This document shows, piece after piece, positions 9,610-18,418 of a stretch of 64,000 nt of DNA (its first letter is position 1; each line of letters starts with the position of its first letter). The notes beneath the pieces were generated by a model. That model was given only the letters and a program-made list of their open reading frames with translations. It did not search any database and was not told where the DNA came from. Origin of the DNA: Acidobacteriota bacterium (GTDB lineage: Bacteria; Acidobacteriota; Thermoanaerobaculia; Gp7-AA8). The DNA lies in NCBI GenBank assembly GCA_021781455.1, contig JAJXWV010000056.1:25893-89892 (forward strand), given 5' to 3'. Position numbers and translations under genes: made by a program.

Positions 9610-10626
9610 TCACACGAACAGCCGCGCCCCGTCCTTCGGCACACGGAACGCCGCCCCGGCCTGGTTGTATCCCACGCCGGAACCGACGAGCACGACCAGG
9701 TCGCCCGGCCTGATCTTCTTCTGCGCGAAGGCGTCGTGCAGCGCCATCGGAATGCACGCCGACCCGGTGTAGCCCCATTTCTCCATGACCGTGTGCGTCT
9801 TCGAGATCGGCAGCTCGAGATCGTCCATCACCAGTTCGATCGTCGGTTTGCGCACCTGGGTGAAGATGACGAAGTCGATATCGCCGACCGCGAACCGGCC
9901 GTTCTTCGCCACGGCGCGCACCACCGCCGGCCAGCCTTCGTTGTTGATCTCCGGCGGATAGCGGTCGTACATCTTCACCCGGGCATGCCCCTTCTGCAGC
10001 GACTCGGCCGTGGTCGGCTCGACCGTGCCGCCGGCGAAGATCGCCCAGCGTTTCGCATACGAGCCATCGGCGCGGAACGCCGAGGAGATGAACCCCGCCT
10101 CGTCTCTGGCCTCCAGAACCGCGGCCCCGGCACCATCGCCGTAGAAGAAGATCATCGGATCGTTCGGATCGGTGAGCTTGTGCATCAGATAGACGCCGAT
10201 CACCACGACCGTCTTCAGGTTCGCATTGGTGGCCATCATCCCGGCCGCCGCGGTAAAGGCCGTCGGGAATGACGCGCAGGCACATCCGACATCGAAGGTC
10301 CCGGCGTTCTTCGCGCCGATCTTGTCCTGCACGATGACCGAGGTGGCCGGCGTGATGAAGTCCGGCGAATCGGTGCCGACAATGACGAGGTCGACCTCGT
10401 CGGGCCGCTTCCCCGCGCGCTCCAGAGCCTGCTGCGCCGCGCGCGCCGCGAGATCGGACGTCGCCCAATCCTCGGGCGCATTCCAGCGCGTGAGGATCCC
10501 GCTCGACGCCTCCATCTTGTCGACGAACTCGGGAATGGCCTTGTCGAACCGCGTCCGCAGCGCGTCGTTGCTCACTTCGATCTCGGGGAGATAGATACCG
10601 GTGGAAACAATGTTTGCGTAGGTCAT
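9610..10626 (-). CDS. Beta-ketoacyl-ACP synthase III-like protein (altered triad)
   Basis: 338-aa thiolase-fold protein of the FabH/KAS III family. The nucleophile region FDVGCACASF aligns Cys117 with FabH's active cysteine. The FabH histidine motif (HQAN) is replaced by TQVR (Thr256) and the asparagine of GNTSAASIP is replaced by Tyr in GYTGSACIP (Tyr286). Two of three catalytic residues are therefore missing, suggesting acyl transfer or another reaction rather than decarboxylative condensation. The gene follows a perfect hairpin whose last base is about 9 nt from its start codon, and is followed closely by hydrolase and ligase genes. Confidence 0.85.
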   Translation of the reverse strand: MTYANIVSTGIYLPEIEVSNDALRTRFDKAIPEFVDKMEASSGILTRWNAPEDWATSDLAARAAQQALERAGKRPDEVDLVIVGTDSPDFITPATSVIVQDKIGAKNAGTFDVGCACASFPTAFTAAAGMMATNANLKTVVVIGVYLMHKLTDPNDPMIFFYGDGAGAAVLEARDEAGFISSAFRADGSYAKRWAIFAGGTVEPTTAESLQKGHARVKMYDRYPPEINNEGWPAVVRAVAKNGRFAVGDIDFVIFTQVRKPTIELVMDDLELPISKTHTVMEKWGYTGSACIPMALHDAFAQKKIRPGDLVVLVGSGVGYNQAGAAFRVPKDGARLFV

Positions 10627-10634
10627 TGTCTTTC

Positions 10635-10714
10635 AGTGCTGAGTACTGAGTGCTGAGTACTGAGTGTGCGATCCGCTGCTCTTACTCAGTACTCAGCACT
10701 CAGTACTCAGCACT
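10635..10714. repeat. Perfect 31-bp inverted repeat (hairpin) in operon
   Basis: Two perfectly complementary 31-nt arms (10635-10665 and 10684-10714) flank an 18-nt loop. Each arm is built from short alternating units, AGTGCTG and AGTACTG. It fills the gap between the SDR gene and the ketosynthase gene. In the mRNA it would form a very stable stem ending about nine bases before the ketosynthase ATG, which could limit its translation or stabilise an mRNA end. Confidence 0.85.
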
Positions 10715-10718
10715 CTCT

Positions 10719-11450
10719 TTACGTTCCGAGCACGAGCGCGCCGTCGACCGACAGCACGGCGCCGCTGACAAACTTCGCGGCATCCGAGGCCAGCCACACG
10801 TAGGCGTTGGCGATGTCGTCGGGCTCGCCCATGGTTCCCAGTGGCGTGTGCTGGGCCATCGACTCCAGCACCTTGGCCGGCATGGCCTTGACCATGTCGG
10901 TGGCGATGAAGCCGGGAGCGACGGCGTTGACCCTGATGCCGTAGCGGCCCAGCTCGCGCGACCAGGTCTTTGTGAAGCTGATCACGCCCGCCTTCGTGGC
11001 CGCGTAGTTGGTCTGGCCGAAGTTGCCGTACAGACCGACGATCGACGAGGCGTTGAGAATCACGCCGCCGCGAGCCCGGATCATGTGCGGGACGACAGCG
11101 CGCGTGCAGACGAAAACGCCCTTGAGGTTCACTCCGATGACGGCATCGAAGGCGGCGTCTTCCATGATCGACACCACCTCGTTGTCCTTCCACTTGACGA
11201 GCTGCGAGTCACGGACGATGCCGGCGTTATTGACAAGAACGTCGACGCGGCCGTGCCTCCCGACGATGTCACCGACGGCCTTTTCAACCTGTTCTCTGCT
11301 CGTGACGTCGATCTTCGGATCGCTCGTGATGTCCCAGGCGTAAACGGTGGCGCCTTCAGATTTGAATCGATCGACGGTCGCTCGGCCGATGCCCGCCGCG
11401 CCACCCGTGACGATGACGATCTTGCCCTGGAGTCCTGTCTCGATGGCCAA
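10719..11450 (-). CDS. SDR family oxidoreductase (FabG-like)
   Basis: Classical short-chain dehydrogenase, 243 aa. It has the glycine-rich TGGAAGIGRA cofactor motif, NNAG, the catalytic Ser in NASSIVG and YxxxK in NYAATKAG, and the usual C-terminal GEPDDIANAYVWLAS and VDGALVLGT. The closest functional class is 3-oxoacyl-ACP/CoA reductase. I place the start at the TTG at 11450 (MAIETGLQGK) because GGGGAGGG lies 5-6 bases upstream; a more upstream TTG at 11477 would fall next to a terminator hairpin. It leads the downstream KAS III-hydrolase-ligase genes and probably reduces a beta-keto intermediate. Confidence 0.85.
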   Translation of the reverse strand: MAIETGLQGKIVIVTGGAAGIGRATVDRFKSEGATVYAWDITSDPKIDVTSREQVEKAVGDIVGRHGRVDVLVNNAGIVRDSQLVKWKDNEVVSIMEDAAFDAVIGVNLKGVFVCTRAVVPHMIRARGGVILNASSIVGLYGNFGQTNYAATKAGVISFTKTWSRELGRYGIRVNAVAPGFIATDMVKAMPAKVLESMAQHTPLGTMGEPDDIANAYVWLASDAAKFVSGAVLSVDGALVLGT

Positions 11451-11483
11451 AACCACCCTCCCCTGTCGCGGCTGCAAAGAAAC

Positions 11484-11509
11484 GGGCGGCGGCAGGAAGG
11501 CCGCCGCCC
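11484..11509 (-). terminator. Rho-independent terminator after TonB-dependent receptor
   Basis: GC-rich stem GGGCGGCGGC / GCCGCCGCCC with a short loop, beginning eight bases after the receptor stop and followed in the minus direction by GTTTCTTT. It separates the receptor from the SDR operon, though its weak U-tract may allow readthrough. Confidence 0.7.
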
Positions 11510-11516
11510 TGATCTG

Positions 11517-14273
11517 TCAATAGACGAAGCGCAGCCCGAGCTGGATCTCGCGTGCGGGGAGAGTCGCCGAGTACTTCCCGTAATTCGCGTTCGGGAAGTA
11601 GGCCGCTTTCGGATTGGCAAGCGTTGGACCGGCGAGGTAGAGCGCGTTGCTGACCGAGTTCACGTCGTAGTTCTTCACGTTCGTGACGTTGAACGCTTCC
11701 GCGATCACCTGCATCGCGCCGTAGCCGGACATCGGGATGTCTTTGGTCAGCCGGAGCGAGAGCTGGCGGTAAGGCGGGCCATCCATCGTGTTACGACCCA
11801 CGCCCGGGGCGCGGTCGGCCATCTTGCCGTCGCCGTTGAAGTCGTACCCGAGCCTCTGGGTCCACGGCTGGCCGGATCCATACTCGTAGATCGGCGCGAT
11901 CGTCATCGTCCACGGCATGTGGATGATGCTGCTGACGACGATGCGGTAGCGCTCGGATCCACGTGCACGGCCGTACTCGGCCCCGATGTTCGCCGGATCA
12001 CTCGGGTAACCGCTGATCAGGTCGGGGCTGAAGTCATCCGAGATGTTCTTCTTGCTGGCAAGCGTCAACGACGCGGTGAGGAGATCGTTCTGCCGCACGT
12101 TTCCGTTGAGACTGAAAACGACGGCCTTGTACATCGAGTGACCGTCGTTCGTGTACATGTTGATCTGATCCCACGTCTTGTTCGGACGGACGGGATTGGA
12201 GTTCCCGCCGAAGTTGACGTCGCGGACTGCGATCTCCTTGGTCCCCTTCGAGTAGATCGCCTCGGTGTCGAAGAAGATGCGGCTGGCCATGCGGATCGTG
12301 TAGCCGAGTGACGCCTGCTTCGATTCCGGCGATTTCAGCGTCGGCGACAGCAGCGTGATCGACGCTTTCGATGGGATTCCGGTCGTGGTGGGGTTATTCG
12401 GGTCGAGAGCGAAGGCCGGCAGCCCCAGCAGCGCGCCATTGACGCGAGTGTAGGTGACGCGGCCCGTGATGCCGTTCTGCTGCAGCTCGGTGAACATCGG
12501 AACGAGCAGGAAACGCCCCGTGAACTTGCCCACACCGCCGCGGAGAACGTTCGTGCCGTCGCCTTTCACGTCGTAGCTGAAGGAGAACCGCGGCTGATAG
12601 TTGTTGGTGTCCCTTTCGCGGCCGTTCGGAATGAGAGGGTGGTGGAAATTGGGATCGTTTCCGTTCGTGTCGAGGTCGTAGCGGATCCCGAGGTTGAGGA
12701 GGAGGTTGGCGTTCGGACGCCAGCCGTCTTCGATGAAGGCGCCGTAGAGATTGGTGCTCGCGGTGATGTCGGAGGAGCCGACGCCGTACGCATAGGCAAG
12801 CGGCAGCGAGCGGTTGTCCCTCAGATAAATCATCAGCCCCTGCTGGTAGGTGTCGATGCGGGAGCGGTCGCGAACGTGCTGCACCGAGAAGCCGGCCTTG
12901 AGGTCATGGGAGCCGGCCGCGGTGAACGAGTGGTGGAACGTATCGCGCACTTCCCACTCGGTGCCGCTGCCGAGAAGATCGCCGAGGATGTTCGATCCGG
13001 TCTGGAGCGTGTTGCCGCTGGAGAACCACTCCGCCATGGCGCGGTTGTTCATCGGCTCGAAGTAGCGCCGCGAGCCGTACTGCGCCCGCGCTTCGTTCGA
13101 GGTCGAATTGCCGAAAACGGAGTTGTGATCTCCGGTGAAGTTCCAGTTCTTCCGCTCCAGCGTCTGTCCCTGCAGAACGTCCGCCACACCGCCGACGCGG
13201 AAGTTGTCCTCGGTGTATTTCTCGTACACACCGCGCACGCTGGCCGTCTGCGCATTGCTGAACTGGAAGTCGCTGCTGCCGAACAGAAGAGTCTGGTCGA
13301 ACGGATGGCTGACGTCCGCGGCCAGGTTCGTGAACCCGCCGAGAGGACGGAAGAGGACTGTGTTCTTCTCTTTGATCTGCTCGAGAGAGGCGAAGTAGAA
13401 AACCTTGTCGCGCACGATGGGGCCGCCCAGAGTCGCGCCGAGCTGATGACGCGAATACGGGTTCTTCTGCTGCTCGAGCGCACCCTTGGCTCGCAGGGCG
13501 TTGTCGCGGAAGAATCCGAAGACGTTACCGTGAATGTCGTTCGTGCCGGACTTCGTCACGATCGACAGCCCGCCGCCGGCGGATCCGCCGACCTCGGTGT
13601 CGAAGCGGTTCGACACCACGCGGAACTCGCGAATGGCGTCCTGCGAAAATCGCGTGCGCGCCAGGCCGAGAGCCGGATCGGTGTAGTCGACACCGTCCAC
13701 GAGAATGGTGGCCTGCGAAGCGTTGCCGCCGGCACCGATGACCGGGCCTCCGCCGATGAATCGGTAGGTGCCGCGCTCACGCTCCACGCCCGGTGCCAGG
13801 AAGGCCAGGCGCTGGTAGTCGCGGTCGGGGACCGGCAGCGACTCGATCTGCTCCGGCACGATGTTCGTCGAGGAGTCGGTCTTGTGCACGTCCACGACGG
13901 GAGCGGCGGCCGTGACGGTGATGATCTCGCTGGCGGCCTGCTGCATCGTCACGGCGATCTTGGCCGTCTGTCCGACGAGGAGCGTCACCTTCTGCTCCTT
14001 GATCGTTGCGAAGCCTTCCAGGGCGAACGACACCTGGTAACTGCCCGGTGAGAGCGCAAGGAAACGCGCGATGCCGGAGAGGTCCGTGACGTTCGTGATC
14101 TGGTATCCGGTGTCCGGACGGAGGACCGTCACGGTGACACCCGGCAGCGGGGCCTTGCTCTGGTCGAGAGCGACGGCTTCGATCGAGCCCTTGTCGACCT
14201 GGGCGGAAAGGGGAAGAGCCAACAACAGGAGCAGGGCGGCGAGGAGCAGGGGCACGGAGCGGCGGAAGTGCAT
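11517..14273 (-). CDS. TonB-dependent receptor with carboxypeptidase-regulatory-like domain
   Basis: 918-aa outer-membrane protein. Signal peptide (MHFRRSVPLLLAALLLLLALPLSAQ); a CarboxypepD_reg-like beta-sandwich at about 27-115; plug domain with IVPEQIESLPVPDRDYQRLAFLAPG at about 140-165; then a long beta-barrel ending in LGLRFVY, a normal C-terminal outer-membrane signature with an aromatic residue. This Oar-like architecture is expanded in Acidobacteria. Strong AGGAGG Shine-Dalgarno. A TetR-type palindrome lies about 46 bp upstream, suggesting repression together with the lipid genes downstream. The transported substrate is unknown. Confidence 0.9.
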   Translation of the reverse strand: MHFRRSVPLLLAALLLLLALPLSAQVDKGSIEAVALDQSKAPLPGVTVTVLRPDTGYQITNVTDLSGIARFLALSPGSYQVSFALEGFATIKEQKVTLLVGQTAKIAVTMQQAASEIITVTAAAPVVDVHKTDSSTNIVPEQIESLPVPDRDYQRLAFLAPGVERERGTYRFIGGGPVIGAGGNASQATILVDGVDYTDPALGLARTRFSQDAIREFRVVSNRFDTEVGGSAGGGLSIVTKSGTNDIHGNVFGFFRDNALRAKGALEQQKNPYSRHQLGATLGGPIVRDKVFYFASLEQIKEKNTVLFRPLGGFTNLAADVSHPFDQTLLFGSSDFQFSNAQTASVRGVYEKYTEDNFRVGGVADVLQGQTLERKNWNFTGDHNSVFGNSTSNEARAQYGSRRYFEPMNNRAMAEWFSSGNTLQTGSNILGDLLGSGTEWEVRDTFHHSFTAAGSHDLKAGFSVQHVRDRSRIDTYQQGLMIYLRDNRSLPLAYAYGVGSSDITASTNLYGAFIEDGWRPNANLLLNLGIRYDLDTNGNDPNFHHPLIPNGRERDTNNYQPRFSFSYDVKGDGTNVLRGGVGKFTGRFLLVPMFTELQQNGITGRVTYTRVNGALLGLPAFALDPNNPTTTGIPSKASITLLSPTLKSPESKQASLGYTIRMASRIFFDTEAIYSKGTKEIAVRDVNFGGNSNPVRPNKTWDQINMYTNDGHSMYKAVVFSLNGNVRQNDLLTASLTLASKKNISDDFSPDLISGYPSDPANIGAEYGRARGSERYRIVVSSIIHMPWTMTIAPIYEYGSGQPWTQRLGYDFNGDGKMADRAPGVGRNTMDGPPYRQLSLRLTKDIPMSGYGAMQVIAEAFNVTNVKNYDVNSVSNALYLAGPTLANPKAAYFPNANYGKYSATLPAREIQLGLRFVY

Positions 14274-14318
14274 CGTTATCCTCCTGGCGCGGGGTTGGAT
14301 CGCTGGACGATTTACCGG

Positions 14319-14330
14319 CCGACCGGTCGG
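14319..14330. promoter_or_regulatory. TetR-type palindromic operator candidate
   Basis: Perfect 12-bp palindrome CCGACCGGTCGG, 46-57 bp upstream of the TonB-receptor ATG on the minus strand. Operators of fatty-acid-responsive TetR proteins commonly have this GACCGnnCGGTC form (family knowledge). The neighbouring TetR gene at 6426-7082 is the natural candidate to bind it. Inference only. Confidence 0.5.
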
Positions 14331-14519
14331 TTTGTTGTTGCGCGCAATATAGGCATGCCCCGTCGCTCTGTCAACTTCTCGACCCGCCCCGGAGCCCCCT
14401 TCTGCTCGGCCAGGTCACGTTCGACCGCATTCCCGCGCACTTCACCTCCTTCTTCCGCCGCGTATCATGGCTCTTTCGTTTGCGTGACGCGCGTTAAGTC
14501 GCATTCAGCCAGACAATCT

Positions 14520-15167
14520 ATGATGAAGGACATGTCACTCCTCGAACAGCAGTTCGGCACAACCGCTCCTCTGCCCCGCCTTACCGGCAAGGAGGTCCTC
14601 GCCGGTCCCGACCCTGCTGTCTGCAAAGTCAAGGGAGTGATGTTCGGCGGGCGGAAGCAGTTCCTCTCCGACACCCTCGGCGAGGAGCGATTCAACCAGC
14701 TGCTGGCCAGGCTCTCCCCGCGAACCGCGCAGTACACCCGGACGCCTCTGGCCTCGAGCTGGTGCGAGTTCGAGTCGATCGTCGAGCTCGACCGCGCCAT
14801 TTACGACCTCATGCACCGCGACTATCCCAACATCCTGGCGCTGATCGGCGCGGCGTCGGCGGAGCTCGGCATCGGCAAGGTCTACAAGAGCCTCGACAAC
14901 GCCGAGCTGACCACCTTCCTGGAAAAGAGCGCGCTCTTTCACAGCCAGTATCAGAAGTTCGGAAGAGTGCAATTCGAGAAGACAGCCGAGGGCGGCCGGA
15001 TGATCTACAGCGACTACCCGTGCTTCAGCCCCATCTACTGTGCGAGCGCGTTCGGCTTCTTCCTGGAAGCGATCCTGCGCCATGGCGGCACGAACCCGCG
15101 GGTCGTCGAGTCGACCTGTCAGACGCTGGGAGACGCGGCCTGCACGTACGAGATGACCTGGCGCTGA
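14520..15167 (+). CDS. V4R/heme-NO-binding-like domain protein (DUF2378-like)
   Basis: 215 aa from the ATG at 14520 (a second in-frame ATG at 14532 follows GAAGGA). The central part, with VKGVMFGGRKQFLSDTLGEERFNQLLARLSP and later SPIYCASAFGFFLEAILRHGG and C-terminal LGDAACTYEMTW, resembles the small ligand-binding domains of the V4R, heme-NO-binding and myxobacterial DUF2378 families. It contains no output domain, so it may be a stand-alone sensor. The family assignment is from pattern memory and is tentative. It is convergent with the cNMP/DUF1003 gene. Confidence 0.6.
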   Translation: MMKDMSLLEQQFGTTAPLPRLTGKEVLAGPDPAVCKVKGVMFGGRKQFLSDTLGEERFNQLLARLSPRTAQYTRTPLASSWCEFESIVELDRAIYDLMHRDYPNILALIGAASAELGIGKVYKSLDNAELTTFLEKSALFHSQYQKFGRVQFEKTAEGGRMIYSDYPCFSPIYCASAFGFFLEAILRHGGTNPRVVESTCQTLGDAACTYEMTWR

Positions 15168-15180
15168 CGAGGCCAGCGAG

Positions 15181-16083
15181 TCAGCTGTTGCCTGCGGCGC
15201 TGTTCGACGGCGGGACGAGCGCTGCGGCACCGTGGCCGTTCAGCGTCTTCCGCTCCGGCGTGCGCTCGATGACCGAGAGCCGCGCCAGGATTTCGGCCTG
15301 TCCACGCAGAAGAGCCGAGATCTCAAGCTCGGCCTTGCGGTTCACCTGGTAGTCGTTTTCCGCGAGAAGCTTGTCCTTCGCCGCCTGGCGGTTCTGGCTC
15401 ATCATGATGATTGGCGCCTGAATCGCGGCCACGGTGGAGAGAACGAGATTCAGGAAGATGAACGGATACGGGTCGAATCTCGCGACCCCCACGCCGTTGA
15501 TGCCCATCCAGAGCGCCATTACCACCGCGAAGATGATGATGAACGGCCACGAGCCGCCGAACTGCGCCACGCGATCCGAGATCCGTTGGCCCATGGTGGA
15601 GCGCTCATCGGCCTCTTCCAGGACGTTGCGCGAGACCTGCCGCGACATCAGCTCGTTGGTCTGCCGCAGGCGATCGCCCATCTCGGCGATGATCCGCAGC
15701 GCTGCGGCGGGGTTCTTGTTGACGAAGTCGACGAGGTCATCGCGGTCGAGCCGGATGACACCTGTGTTCTTCAACGCCGTCGCCGACGCGCTTCGCGGCG
15801 CCCCGTCGAACAGCGAGAGCTCGCCGAAATACTGGCCCGGGAAGAGGTTCGCCAGGACGATGCGCGCCTTCCCTTCGCCGTGCGCGATCTCGACTTCGCC
15901 CTCTTCGATGACGAACAGAGACGAGCCCTCGTCACCCTGCCGAAAGATGACGGTGCCCTGTTCGTAGACGATCTCTTCGACGCGTGTGCTGAGGGCGACG
16001 ATGTCGTCGCTCGTCAGAGACTCGAACAGAGGGACTCTCGCGAGCAGCGCCTCGTGCTGCGGATCGGAACGGGCCGTGTCCAT
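15181..16083 (-). CDS. Cyclic-nucleotide-binding domain plus DUF1003 membrane protein
   Basis: 300 aa. Residues about 10-130 form a cNMP-binding domain (FRQGDEGSSLFVIEEGEVEI; FGELSLFDGAPRSASATA). A DUF1003 membrane part follows (about 165-270): two helices, WPFIIIFAVVMALWMGING and PFIFLNLVLSTVAAIQAPIIMMSQNRQ, the latter being the DUF1003 signature. The phosphate-binding cassette is partly degenerate, so nucleotide binding is uncertain. A nucleotide-gated or membrane-sensing role is plausible; no substrate is known for DUF1003. It lies next to a ClC channel gene on the same strand (60-bp gap). Confidence 0.85.
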   Translation of the reverse strand: MDTARSDPQHEALLARVPLFESLTSDDIVALSTRVEEIVYEQGTVIFRQGDEGSSLFVIEEGEVEIAHGEGKARIVLANLFPGQYFGELSLFDGAPRSASATALKNTGVIRLDRDDLVDFVNKNPAAALRIIAEMGDRLRQTNELMSRQVSRNVLEEADERSTMGQRISDRVAQFGGSWPFIIIFAVVMALWMGINGVGVARFDPYPFIFLNLVLSTVAAIQAPIIMMSQNRQAAKDKLLAENDYQVNRKAELEISALLRGQAEILARLSVIERTPERKTLNGHGAAALVPPSNSAAGNS

Positions 16084-16142
16084 GTGGCCAAAGAATGCCC
16101 TAGTCGCGGGTGTTCCGCAACGGCAACGGCGCTGGAGTCCCG

Positions 16143-17936
16143 TCAGGACGATTCTTCGCGCAGCCTCTTCGCATGCGCCGCCAGCAGGTCGCTCCGCGTG
16201 AGGATGCCGACGACCTTGCGGGGGTCTTCACGGGAGACCACGGGCATGCGCCCGACGCCTTCCCGCACCATGTGGTCGGCGGCGTCGCGCAGGCTCGAGT
16301 CGAGAAAGACCACGGAGGGAGGACGGCGCACAAGGTCTCCGATGCGCGTCTCCGGCGGCTTGCCGAGATAGTCGCGTCGCGTAATCACTCCCACCAGGTT
16401 GTTATGGGCGTCGACCACCGGAAAACCCTGATGGTTGGCCAGCTCGAGCTGCACGTCGACGAGCGTGTCATCCGCCCGCAACATGACCACGTCGCGCTTG
16501 CAGGCGTCGGCGACGCCGATCTGATCGAGAAAATCCGCCGCGTACTCGGCAGGCACGCGCACACCTCTGCGGGCCAGCTTCTCGGTCATGATCGTGTTCC
16601 GCATCAGCAGCGACGAGACCAGGAATCCCGCCGTGCAGCCGGTCAGCAGCGGCAAAAGGCCCAGCGGCTGCAGGGTGGTCTCGAAGGCAAATACAACCGA
16701 TGCCAGCAGCGCCCGCGAGGCGCCGGCGAACATGGCCGCCATGCCCACCAGAGCACAGATCTGCGGGCTGATTCCGAAATGCGGGAACTGCAGGGACAGC
16801 AGCTCGCCGAGCACGACGCCGCATCCGCCTCCGATGGTGAACAACGGCGCAAGCGTTCCGCCGGACGTCCCGCTGCCGAGGGAGACCACCCAGGAGATGA
16901 ACTTCATCAGGCAGAGGAAGGCTACCGTCTGGCCGAACAGATTGCCGGACACCATTCCTTCGATGTTGTCGTAGCCGACGCCGAGCGTCCGCGGGGCGAA
17001 GTAACCAACGAGCCCGACCGCGACCGCCCCGATGGCCGGCCACCACATCCAGTGGACGGGCAGTTTCTCGAACATGTCCTCGATCCAGTAGACCCCGCGC
17101 GTGACGTAGACCGAGAGCCAGCCGACCAGCGCGCCGACGAACGCGTACGTCGCCAGCGCTTCGCCGCTCTGCCGCCCCACGGCGGGCATGGCAAACATCG
17201 GCGCAGTGCCGACGAACATGATCCGCACGGCCGTGGCAGTGGCGCTGGCCAGCGAAACCGGGATGATCGAGCGCGGGCGAAACTCGAACAGCAGCAACTC
17301 GATGGCCAGAAGCACGGCCGAGACCGGGCAGCCGAAGGTGGCTGCCATGCCGGCTGCGGCGCCGGCGGCGAGCAGCGTCTTCCGCTCCGCCGCAGTCGTG
17401 TGGAGCAGCTGTCCCATGAGCGATCCCAGCGCCCCGCCCGTGGCGATGATCGGGCCTTCCGCGCCAAACGGTCCGCCCGTGCCGATGGCCACTGCCGCGG
17501 ACAGCGGCTTGAGGAACGTCACCCGGGCCGGGATGCGGCTCTCGTTGAGCAGTACCTGCTCCATCGCTTCCGGGATGCCGTGGCCGCGAATGGCCTTCGA
17601 TCCGTACCGCGCCATGAAACCGACGATGACTCCGCCGATGACCGGGACGAACAGCACCTTCCAGCCGAGATGATTGTCGGCCGGCGATACGAAGGCGAAC
17701 GACAGCCGCCCGTAGAACGAGAGATTCGTCACGAAGTAGATGAGGCGCATCAGGCCCTGCGCGATCACTCCGGTCATCAGCGCAAGCACGATGGCCCAGC
17801 CGCAGAGGATGACGACCCCCTTGTCGATGAGGACGCGGTCGACAGGCACGCGGGCCGCCTCGACGGCTGGCGCCAGCGACGGTGCCACAGGCACGCCCTC
17901 GGTCGTTGCGCCCCGTTCGACCTCCAGTCCGCTCAT
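16143..17936 (-). CDS. ClC-family chloride channel/transporter with CBS pair
   Basis: 597 aa from the ATG at 17936, which overlaps the MarR stop by 4 bp (ATGA). It has about 11 membrane helices with ClC selectivity-filter motifs GHGIPE (GSGIP variant), GAEGP including the gating glutamate, and GSGTSGGTLAPLF. A C-terminal CBS-domain pair (about 445-590) carries GVITRRDYL and GILTRSDLL and may bind adenine nucleotides. It should move chloride, or another halide or anion, across the inner membrane. It is translationally coupled to a MarR regulator, suggesting the regulator controls it in response to a stress ligand. Confidence 0.9.
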   Translation of the reverse strand: MSGLEVERGATTEGVPVAPSLAPAVEAARVPVDRVLIDKGVVILCGWAIVLALMTGVIAQGLMRLIYFVTNLSFYGRLSFAFVSPADNHLGWKVLFVPVIGGVIVGFMARYGSKAIRGHGIPEAMEQVLLNESRIPARVTFLKPLSAAVAIGTGGPFGAEGPIIATGGALGSLMGQLLHTTAAERKTLLAAGAAAGMAATFGCPVSAVLLAIELLLFEFRPRSIIPVSLASATATAVRIMFVGTAPMFAMPAVGRQSGEALATYAFVGALVGWLSVYVTRGVYWIEDMFEKLPVHWMWWPAIGAVAVGLVGYFAPRTLGVGYDNIEGMVSGNLFGQTVAFLCLMKFISWVVSLGSGTSGGTLAPLFTIGGGCGVVLGELLSLQFPHFGISPQICALVGMAAMFAGASRALLASVVFAFETTLQPLGLLPLLTGCTAGFLVSSLLMRNTIMTEKLARRGVRVPAEYAADFLDQIGVADACKRDVVMLRADDTLVDVQLELANHQGFPVVDAHNNLVGVITRRDYLGKPPETRIGDLVRRPPSVVFLDSSLRDAADHMVREGVGRMPVVSREDPRKVVGILTRSDLLAAHAKRLREESS

Positions 17937-18418
17937 TTCCTGCGCCGCGCCGTCGCGGTGTGCCCTTCGTCTTCGAACAGCATCGGGGCGCTCTTTTCCG
18001 CGCCCATCTCCTCGACGATCTGCGTGAAGGTGTCGGCGAAGCGTTTGCGCTCGGCCGGCGGAAGGGCGTCGATCCGGTTGACGAGCACCTGCTGCGTAAC
18101 CGGTGGCGCCTTGCGGAGGGCGGCGCGCCCCGCGCGGGTGAGCGTCAGCACCAGCCGACGGGCATCTCGAGGCGAGCGCTGCCGAGCCACGAGACGGGCC
18201 TCGACCAGGCGGGTGACGACGGTGGAGGCGGAGCTCTGATCGGTGTGGGTGCGGTCGGCGAGCTCGCCGAGGGAGAGGGCTGGTGTCTTTCCGAGCTCCG
18301 CCAGGATGAACAGTTGAGCGGCGGAGAGGCCGAGGCGCGACTGGGCGGCGCGGTCGAACAGCCGGAGCTGCCGCACGAGGCGTCGGATGGCGTCGAGAAT
18401 GCGCTGCGTATCGGTCAT
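17933..18418 (-). CDS. MarR family transcriptional regulator
   Basis: 161 aa from the ATG at 18418 (a GTG at 18445 is an alternative). Winged-helix MarR core: LSAAQLFILAELGKTPALSLGELADRTHTDQSSASTVVTRLVEARLVARQRSPRDARRLVLTLTRAGRAAL, including the DxRxxxLxLT wing. It is a DNA-binding dimer that usually represses its own operon and is released by small phenolic or oxidative signals. It overlaps the ClC channel gene by 4 bp, so the channel is the expected target. Confidence 0.9.
   Translation of the reverse strand: MTDTQRILDAIRRLVRQLRLFDRAAQSRLGLSAAQLFILAELGKTPALSLGELADRTHTDQSSASTVVTRLVEARLVARQRSPRDARRLVLTLTRAGRAALRKAPPVTQQVLVNRIDALPPAERKRFADTFTQIVEEMGAEKSAPMLFEDEGHTATARRRK

Noticed and set aside
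7246..10626. Definite oleABC olefin-biosynthesis operon
   Set aside because: Gene order is similar, but the ketosynthase lacks the triad residues and no OleC/OleD-specific motif could be confirmed, so I kept generic names.
10635..10714. CRISPR-like short repeats
   Set aside because: The units are 7-nt alternations forming one hairpin, with no spacers and no cas genes.
10650..12311. 553-codon plus-strand frame
   Set aside because: Lies over the SDR and TonB-receptor genes in antisense; repetitive charged composition only.
16110..18239. 709-codon plus-strand frame
   Set aside because: Antisense to the ClC channel and MarR genes; composition dominated by Arg/Gln/Asp/His, no recognisable fold.
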